A stretch of 27,973 bases of DNA, from positions 1 to 27,973 of the forward strand of contig JAHHTN010000020.1 in assembly GCA_020024645.1 (NCBI GenBank). The letters run 5' to 3'. Positions 23,061 through 27,973 of this stretch are shown here, piece by piece. Each line of letters opens with the position of its first letter. Position 1 is the stretch's first letter. A model generated the notes under the pieces. It did no database searches. It worked only from the letters and a program-made list of their open reading frames with translations, and was not told where the DNA came from. The DNA comes from Faecalimonas sp. Lineage in GTDB: Bacteria > Bacillota > Clostridia > Lachnospirales > Lachnospiraceae. Both the position numbers and the translations under genes were made by a program.

Positions 23061-23858
23061 ATGAAAAAATATTATCATATTGGTGAAATTTCTAAATTAT
23101 ATCATATAGGTGCAGATTCCTTACGTTATTATGAAACACTTGGTATTCTTTCGCCCACAAGAAGCGAAACAGGATATCGACTTTACAGTTTAAATGACCT
23201 TTGGCGACTAAATGTAATTCGAGATTTGCGTAGCCTAGGATTTTCCATGGAGCAAATAAAAACTTATTTAAATAACCGAACAATCCATTCCACAAAACAA
23301 CTGCTTACGGATGAACTAGCTGTCATCACAGAAAAATTACAAGCACTCACTAATTTAAAAGAAAATGTAGAAGAACGTCTACGTACTGTACAAGAAGCAA
23401 TTTTACAACCGATCGGCGAAATTCGAAAAATATATTACAAACGTAGATATTGTCATATCGTCCATTCCCCATATAAGACAGATGAAGAAATGGACATGCT
23501 AATCAAGCAACTTTTAAACAAAGACAACGATAGATTATATATTATAGGTAACAATAGAATTGGTTCTTCCATACCTATGGAAAGTATTTGCAAGAAACTT
23601 TTTTGCGACTATACAAATGTTTTTATAATAGATAGAAACGGAAAAGAATATATAGAAGAAGGGGATTATCTTACAATCTGCTACAAAGGTAAAAATAAGC
23701 AAAATGAAATTTATATTCCAAAACTTTTTCAATATGCAGAAGAGTATAATCTCATTCCTACAGGCCCTATTCTAGAATTGCTTTGGATTGACATTCACCA
23801 ATCAAAAAACACAGATGAACATATTACAGAACTCCAAGTGCGTTGCCTACAAAGGTAA
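23061..23858 (+). CDS. MerR family transcriptional regulator with effector-binding domain
   Basis: The 265-residue regulator has an N-terminal MerR winged helix-turn-helix (YHIGEISKLYHIGADSLRYYETLGIL…GYRLYSLNDLWRL, residues 4-60). A dimerisation helix follows at about 75-120, then a C-terminal half of about 140 residues resembling the GyrI-like ligand-binding domain of BmrR-type regulators (blocks RRYCHIVHSPYKTDEEM and PTGPILELLWIDI). There are no clustered cysteines, so a small organic ligand is more likely than a metal. AGAGGAGA before the ATG is a clear ribosome site. The divergent short yitT and shared dyad make yitT its probable target. The 3' end overlaps the convergent dapL by 12 bp. 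Confidence 0.9.
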   Translation: MKKYYHIGEISKLYHIGADSLRYYETLGILSPTRSETGYRLYSLNDLWRLNVIRDLRSLGFSMEQIKTYLNNRTIHSTKQLLTDELAVITEKLQALTNLKENVEERLRTVQEAILQPIGEIRKIYYKRRYCHIVHSPYKTDEEMDMLIKQLLNKDNDRLYIIGNNRIGSSIPMESICKKLFCDYTNVFIIDRNGKEYIEEGDYLTICYKGKNKQNEIYIPKLFQYAEEYNLIPTGPILELLWIDIHQSKNTDEHITELQVRCLQR

Positions 23859-23865
23859 CGCACTT
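23836..23865. terminator. Hairpin spanning the merR/dapL convergent stops
   Basis: A 13-bp stem AAGTGCGTTGCCT (23836-23848) pairs with 23853-23865 with one G-U; the loop is ACAA. It includes both stop codons. Neither side has a U-tract, so efficiency as an intrinsic terminator is uncertain. Confidence 0.5.
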
Positions 23866-25067
23866 ATTCTCTCTAAAGCTTTCTTTGTGTCCTCTTCACT
23901 TCCAAATCCAGTCAACCTAAAATACCCTTCTCCTGCTGCTCCAAATCCACTCCCAGAAGTTCCAACCACATTTGCATTTTCTAAAAGATATGTAAAAAAA
24001 TCCCAAGATTTCATATGATATGGCGTTTTCACCCAAATATATGGCGAGTTTTCTCCTCCTACAACTGTATACCCCAATGTCGATAACGTAGTCGAAATTT
24101 TTTTTGCATTTCTCATATAATATTTGATTTGCTCTGCTATCTGTCTTCTTCCTTCTTTCGTATATGTCGCTTCACCCGCTTTTTGTACAATATAAGATGT
24201 CCCATTATACTTTGTTTCCTGTCGTCTTTTCCAAAGTGAATGTAATGTTACCCCTTTCCTTCTAATCTCTTTTGGAATGACAGTCGCTCCAAGTCGCAAT
24301 CCAGTAAACCCTGCTTTTTTTGAAAAACTTCGCACTTCAATAGCACACATTTTTGCTCCCTCACACTCATAAATTGTATGCGGCACATTTTTTTCAGAAA
24401 TATATCCTTCATAAGCACTATCAAAAAAAATAATTGCTCCAACTTGATTTGCATAATCAACCCATTCCTGCAACTCTTCTTTTTTCATTACTGCTCCTGT
24501 AGGATTATTAGGAAAGCAAAGATAAATCATATCTGGAACTCGTTTAGGTATTTCTGGGAGAAAATTTGTCTCTTTTGTACAGTCCATATAAATAATATTT
24601 CTCCATCTATTCACTCTAGGATCATACTGACCAGCTCTCCCTGCCATAATATTAATATCTGTGTAAACTGGATATACTGGATTACAAACCGCAACTTTAT
24701 TTTCTACACTAAATATTTCCTGCAAATTACTTATATCACTTTTAGCCCCATCCGATATAAAAATCTCATCTGCACTTATATCACAGCCCCTTTTTCTATA
24801 ATCACTTTCTGCTATTACATTTCGTAAAAATCCATACCCCTGACTCCCGCCATAACCTTTAAATGTTTCTTTTCTCCCCATTTCTTCCACTGCACTTTTC
24901 ATTGCCTCAACAACAGCCGGAACAAGAGGCAAAGTCACATCACCTATACCTAGTTGTATCAATTCTATCTGTGGATAAGTCTTTTTATAATCCTCTACTT
25001 TCTGTCTTATTTCTGCAAACAAATAATTATGTGGTAACGATAAATAATTTTCGTTTATAGTAAACAT
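23847..25067 (-). CDS. dapL: LL-diaminopimelate aminotransferase
   Basis: This PLP enzyme converts tetrahydrodipicolinate directly to LL-diaminopimelate, bypassing the succinylase or acetylase steps of lysine and peptidoglycan-precursor synthesis. The 406 residues show the class I aminotransferase pattern: LGIGDVTLP near the start, GYGGSQGYGFLR (71-82), SDGAKSD (105-111), CFPNNPTGA (184-192) and the PLP lysine K250 in SFSKKAGFTGLRLG. All match DapL. The partner dapF is directly upstream and overlaps it by 13 bp, which strongly supports the assignment. The ATG at 25067 has GAGGGGGAG upstream, inside the end of dapF. It is convergent with merR. Confidence 0.93.
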   Translation of the reverse strand: MFTINENYLSLPHNYLFAEIRQKVEDYKKTYPQIELIQLGIGDVTLPLVPAVVEAMKSAVEEMGRKETFKGYGGSQGYGFLRNVIAESDYRKRGCDISADEIFISDGAKSDISNLQEIFSVENKVAVCNPVYPVYTDINIMAGRAGQYDPRVNRWRNIIYMDCTKETNFLPEIPKRVPDMIYLCFPNNPTGAVMKKEELQEWVDYANQVGAIIFFDSAYEGYISEKNVPHTIYECEGAKMCAIEVRSFSKKAGFTGLRLGATVIPKEIRRKGVTLHSLWKRRQETKYNGTSYIVQKAGEATYTKEGRRQIAEQIKYYMRNAKKISTTLSTLGYTVVGGENSPYIWVKTPYHMKSWDFFTYLLENANVVGTSGSGFGAAGEGYFRLTGFGSEEDTKKALERISALPL

Positions 25068-25828
25068 ATATCAAACTCCCCCTCAAATACCGTTTTAGCC
25101 TCTCCTGTCATAAAAACATGATCTCTTTCTTTTTCTATTAATAAATTTCCACCTGGCATATTCACCTTCACACAGTTATCCACATATTTTCTCATCATGC
25201 AAGCGATTGCTGCTGCACATGCTCCTGTTCCACATGCCATCGTTTCGCCACTTCCTTTTTCCTTTACACGCATATCTATTTCCCTTCTACTAATTACAGA
25301 TACAAATTCCACATTAAACTGTGCATATGGATTCCAATCCTTTAAATCAATTTTTTCTACGCAATCCACGTAGACCACCAAATGCGCATTATCCAAAAAC
25401 ATACAATCTCCACTATACTCCATTTTCCCTATGATAATTCTTCTATTTGTCTCTCCCCTTTTCACTTTTCCTGAATCCGCCTTTATAATACATTTATCTC
25501 TACTTTGAAATATTTTAGTTTCTATTATCCTATTATAAGTTTCTATTTTAACTATTTTATTCTTTACAATTTCATTGTCATATACATACTTTGCTACACA
25601 ACGAATTCCATTTCCACACAATTTTCCTTCCGTACCATCCGAATTATACATGCGCATTTTCACATCTGCCTTTTCGGAAAAGTCAATAAAAATAACCCCA
25701 TCCCCTCCTATTCCAAAATGCCTGTCACTTAACTTTTTTGCCAAGTCAGAAGGATGTTTAACTTTTTCTTTCATCGCATTAATATAAATATAATCATTTC
25801 CTAATGCTTGCATTTTAGTAAACTTCAT
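25055..25828 (-). CDS. dapF: Diaminopimelate epimerase
   Basis: This cofactor-independent epimerase interconverts LL- and meso-diaminopimelate, which feeds lysine and peptidoglycan. The two catalytic cysteines are visible: C71 in CGNGIRC and C199 in ETMACGTGACA. Also seen are MQALGNDYI at the N-terminus and a GNPH-like block reading DNAHLVVYV (146-154). The length of 257 is somewhat below the usual 270-280. GAGGGGA precedes the ATG. It is the first gene of dapF-dapL. The upstream gap of about 65 nt to the aldo/keto reductase terminator has only a weak promoter (TTTATG, 18 bp, TATAAA) and no room for a lysine riboswitch. Confidence 0.94.
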   Translation of the reverse strand: MKFTKMQALGNDYIYINAMKEKVKHPSDLAKKLSDRHFGIGGDGVIFIDFSEKADVKMRMYNSDGTEGKLCGNGIRCVAKYVYDNEIVKNKIVKIETYNRIIETKIFQSRDKCIIKADSGKVKRGETNRRIIIGKMEYSGDCMFLDNAHLVVYVDCVEKIDLKDWNPYAQFNVEFVSVISRREIDMRVKEKGSGETMACGTGACAAAIACMMRKYVDNCVKVNMPGGNLLIEKERDHVFMTGEAKTVFEGEFDICLL

Positions 25829-25889
25829 TTTTATTCCCCTCTACCTTTTATCATTAAATTATGTTTATAAGAATAAAAATATGTTTACA

Positions 25890-25916
25890 TAAAAAGAGGA
25901 GTGTAACCACTCCTCT
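25890..25916 (-). terminator. Terminator of the aldo/keto reductase gene
   Basis: A perfect 9-bp stem AGAGGAGTG (25895-25903) pairs with CACTCCTCT (25908-25916) around a 4-nt loop. TTTTTA follows on the minus strand. Confidence 0.85.
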
Positions 25917-25921
25917 GCATA

Positions 25922-26917
25922 CTATTTTCTAGAGATAGAATCAATCGCATCTAACTCTTCCTTCGTAAACGTTGTATTTTCTACTATTTTTGCATTTTCA
26001 CGAATCTGCTCCGGAGAAGATGCACCAATCAATACACTTGTCACATCTCCATCACGAAGAATCCATGATAACGCCATCTGCGCCAATGTTTGTCCTCGTT
26101 CACTTGCTATTTTATTTAACGCATCAATTTGCTCAAGTCGTTCTTTTGTAATTGCACTTTCTTTCAAAAATCTTCCATCTTTTCTTATTCTACTATTTTC
26201 TGGAATACCGTGCAAATATTTATCTGTCAGAAGTCCCTGCGCTAATGGACTAAAAGCTATTAATCCACAACCATTTTCCGTTGCAAATGTTTTCAATCCA
26301 TCTTCTTCAATCCACCGATCAAAAATAGAATATCTCACTTGGTTAATAATAAACGGACATTTCAATTCTTTCAAAATCTCCATTGCCTTTTTTGTTGTCT
26401 TTGCATCATAATTAGAAATCCCAGCATACAAAGCTTTTCCTTGTTTTACAGCTGTATCAAGAGCTAGCATACTCTCTTCAAGAGGTGTTGCTGGATCCAT
26501 TCGATGATGATAAAAAATATCTACGTAATCTAATTTCATTCTACGTAAACTATCATCTAAACTAGACAACATATATTTTCTGCTTCCCCAATTTCCATAT
26601 GGTCCGTTCCACATTTCATATCCAGCTTTCGTACTAATGACAATTTCATTTCTATACGGCTTTAATTCCCCATTGATAATCTTACCGAAATTTTCTTCTG
26701 CACTTCCATTTTCTGGTCCATAATTATTGGCTAAATCAAAATGAGTAATACCTGAATCAAAGGCTGTTTCACACATATTCACCATATTTTCAAAAGAATC
26801 ATTCGTCCCAAAATTATGCCATAATCCAAGTGAAACTGCTGGTAATTTCAAACCACTATTACCACTACGAAAATATTTCATTTTTTCATATCTCTCTTCA
26901 TCTGCAATATAGTTCAT
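25922..26917 (-). CDS. Aldo/keto reductase, YghZ-like
   Basis: This NADPH-dependent (beta/alpha)8-barrel enzyme reduces aldehydes or ketones. The 331 residues contain the AKR catalytic tetrad: Asp61 and Tyr66 in THFDLANNYGP, Lys97 in STKAGY and His138 in YHHRMD. The NADP-binding IGASSPEQIREN is near the C-terminus. FRSGNSGLKLPAVSLGLWHNFG and WNGPYGNWGSRKYMLSSLDDSLRRM are closest to the E. coli YghZ / Gpr group, known to reduce L-glyceraldehyde 3-phosphate and methylglyoxal; substrate here is inferred. TAAGGAGGTATATAG precedes the ATG. A TATAAT at 26945-26950 (minus) is a likely -10, without a good -35. It is monocistronic, between two terminators. Confidence 0.9.
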   Translation of the reverse strand: MNYIADEERYEKMKYFRSGNSGLKLPAVSLGLWHNFGTNDSFENMVNMCETAFDSGITHFDLANNYGPENGSAEENFGKIINGELKPYRNEIVISTKAGYEMWNGPYGNWGSRKYMLSSLDDSLRRMKLDYVDIFYHHRMDPATPLEESMLALDTAVKQGKALYAGISNYDAKTTKKAMEILKELKCPFIINQVRYSIFDRWIEEDGLKTFATENGCGLIAFSPLAQGLLTDKYLHGIPENSRIRKDGRFLKESAITKERLEQIDALNKIASERGQTLAQMALSWILRDGDVTSVLIGASSPEQIRENAKIVENTTFTKEELDAIDSISRK

Positions 26918-26975
26918 CTATATACCTCCTTACTATTTTCCTATATTATACCCCATTTCTTCTTTGAAAGATACT

Positions 26976-27010
26976 AAAAAACTTCTTCCACCATAATATG
27001 ATGAAAGAAG
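26976..27010 (-). terminator. Terminator of proC
   Basis: A 13-bp stem (arms 26982-26994 and 26998-27010) with two G-U pairs has a 3-nt loop. Six U follow on the minus strand. It lies 12 nt past the proC stop. Confidence 0.85.
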
Positions 27011-27022
27011 CTCTCTAATTTC

Positions 27023-27817
27023 TTATAATCCTTTTGCTATTCTTACACAAGCTTTCATTGCCTCAATAACACTACTTCTAAATCCTTTTTCTTCTAATAC
27101 ACGAACCGCTTCGATGGTTGTTCCTCCTGGTGAGCAAACCATATCTTTTAACTCTCCTGGATGTTTTCCTGTTTCTAAAACCATTTTAGCACTTCCCATG
27201 ACTGCTTGCGCAGCAAATTTATAAGCCTGCTGTCTTGGCATTCCATCTGCAACTGCTGCATCTGCCATTGCTTCAATAAACATAAATACATATGCTGGAG
27301 AACTTCCACTTACAGATACAACAACATCCATAAGTTTTTCACTCAACACTTCTGCTTTTCCAAATCCGCTTAAAATATTACATACTGTATCTAATTCTTC
27401 TTTTGTCACTAACTCATTATGGCAAACCCCTGTAATTCCTTCTCCTACTAACGCCGGTGTATTTGGCATAGTACGAACAATTTTCACCGGATGTCCAAAC
27501 GCTTCTGCAAGATATTCTAATGTTTTACCTGGTGCAATTGTAACGATAATCTGATTTTCTGTAATACAATCTTTAATTTCGTTAATAACATCTGCATAAA
27601 ACTGTGGTTTAACTGACAATACAACAATCTCTGCTTTTGTTGCCACTTCTTTATTATCTATTGTTACATGGATTCCTAAATCTGTTTTTGTCTGCTCTAA
27701 TCCAGGAAAATACATATCTGAAGCAATTACTTCTTCAGCTGGCAAAATACCATTTTTTAAAATTCCACCCATCATTGCTTTCGCCATATTTCCAGCACCG
27801 ATAAATCCTAATTTCAT
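27023..27817 (-). CDS. proC: Pyrroline-5-carboxylate reductase
   Basis: This enzyme performs the last step of proline synthesis, reducing 1-pyrroline-5-carboxylate with NAD(P)H. The 264 residues begin with the Rossmann motif GFIGAGNMA. They continue with VLSVKPQ, VRTMPNTPALVGEG and the family signature near the C-terminus (SGSSPAYVFMFIEAMADAAV, then LKDMVCSPGGTTIEAV). The length is normal for ProC. AAGGAG 8 nt before the ATG sets the start. The promoter is near-consensus, and two palindromes around its start site suggest a dedicated repressor. Proline synthesis genes proA/proB are not in view. Confidence 0.95.
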   Translation of the reverse strand: MKLGFIGAGNMAKAMMGGILKNGILPAEEVIASDMYFPGLEQTKTDLGIHVTIDNKEVATKAEIVVLSVKPQFYADVINEIKDCITENQIIVTIAPGKTLEYLAEAFGHPVKIVRTMPNTPALVGEGITGVCHNELVTKEELDTVCNILSGFGKAEVLSEKLMDVVVSVSGSSPAYVFMFIEAMADAAVADGMPRQQAYKFAAQAVMGSAKMVLETGKHPGELKDMVCSPGGTTIEAVRVLEEKGFRSSVIEAMKACVRIAKGL

Positions 27818-27840
27818 TTTCCGTTCTCCTTTTTCTTTAA

Positions 27841-27870
27841 AATGTATACATTTGTTTTTCTTGTATACAA
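27841..27870. promoter_or_regulatory. Paired TGTATACA palindromes at the proC start site
   Basis: AATGTATACATT (27841-27852) and TTGTATACAA (27861-27870) share an 8-bp palindromic core, 19 bp centre to centre. They lie just downstream of the proC -10, a repressor-like position. The TTGTATACAA form resembles GntR-family operators (T-x-GT…AC-x-A). Confidence 0.5.
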
Positions 27871-27897
27871 TATATCATTTTCTATTTTCTCTGTCAA
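27869..27897 (-). promoter_or_regulatory. Promoter of proC
   Basis: Minus-strand -35 TTGACA (complement 27892-27897) and -10 TATATT (complement 27869-27874) are 17 bp apart. The leader is about 45 nt. Confidence 0.75.
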
Positions 27898-27920
27898 GAT
27901 TACCATCAAATTTCCTATAA

Positions 27921-27972
27921 TAAAAATGGGGCTGTCGCTTTAACGATTAATAAATCGTGAAGCGGCAGCTTC
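27921..27972 (-). terminator. Terminator of a gene beyond the right edge
   Basis: Outer arms GCTGTCGCTT (27931-27940) and AAGCGGCAGC (27960-27969) plus an inner stem ACGATT/AATCGT (27943-27948, 27953-27958) form one long hairpin. ATTTTTATT follows on the minus strand, so it ends a minus-strand transcript entering from the right. Confidence 0.7.
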
Positions 27973-27973
27973 C

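Noticed and set aside
25829..25894. Lysine riboswitch or T-box before dapF
   Set aside because: The gap is only about 65 nt and shows no structured aptamer; two ATGTTTA copies 20 bp apart are not convincing in such AT-rich DNA.

Overview
This window is AT-rich chromosomal DNA of a Gram-positive anaerobe. It is most consistent with Clostridia, family Lachnospiraceae. The evidence is strong AGGAGG-type ribosome sites, sigma-A-like TTGACA/TATAAT promoters with 17-bp spacers, short U-tailed terminators, a DapL/DapF diaminopimelate route, a DUF5721-type gene, a Csp-like S8 protease and a perfect CIRCE operator. Nearly all genes lie on the minus strand; only four are on the plus strand. I see no insertion sequence, prophage, CRISPR array or rRNA. 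This reads as a core or lightly accessory region, and no stretch over about 300 bases lacks a gene.

Layout, left to right: a promoter firing out of the left edge; a long YitT-family membrane protein; NudC-type NADH pyrophosphatase, divergent from a D-2-hydroxyacid dehydrogenase; an S8 protease / small coiled-coil protein / LspA operon; a CPA2-type cation/proton antiporter; a ClpX-like unfoldase / LigA / RluF operon; a DUF5721-type protein; a three-gene operon of membrane-anchored proteins (zinc-ribbon Yip1-like, YARHG, TcaA-like); HtpG behind a CIRCE element; an ABC exporter of MacB/FtsX type with a very long extracytoplasmic coiled coil; a GNAT acetyltransferase; a divergent cis-prenyltransferase paralogue; a tRNA-Gln/tRNA-Pro operon; a short YitT protein divergent from a MerR regulator; dapF-dapL; an aldo/keto reductase; and proC, followed by the terminator of a gene beyond the right edge.

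The most notable observations are: (1) the S8 protease reading frame continues upstream of its apparent start through a single in-frame TAA into a family-like N-terminus with a good ribosome site, so the gene looks nonsense-interrupted; (2) a near-palindromic MerR operator sits in a 19-bp promoter spacer driving the short yitT, and the same dyad holds the -10 of the merR promoter; (3) CIRCE sits between two candidate htpG promoters; (4) a ClpX paralogue lacks the RKH loop; (5) a UppS paralogue has a rewritten C-terminal active-site motif; (6) two TGTATACA palindromes flank the proC start site. I found no clearly new multi-gene defence or biosynthetic system. The nearest candidates are the MerR-YitT pair and the three-gene envelope operon.
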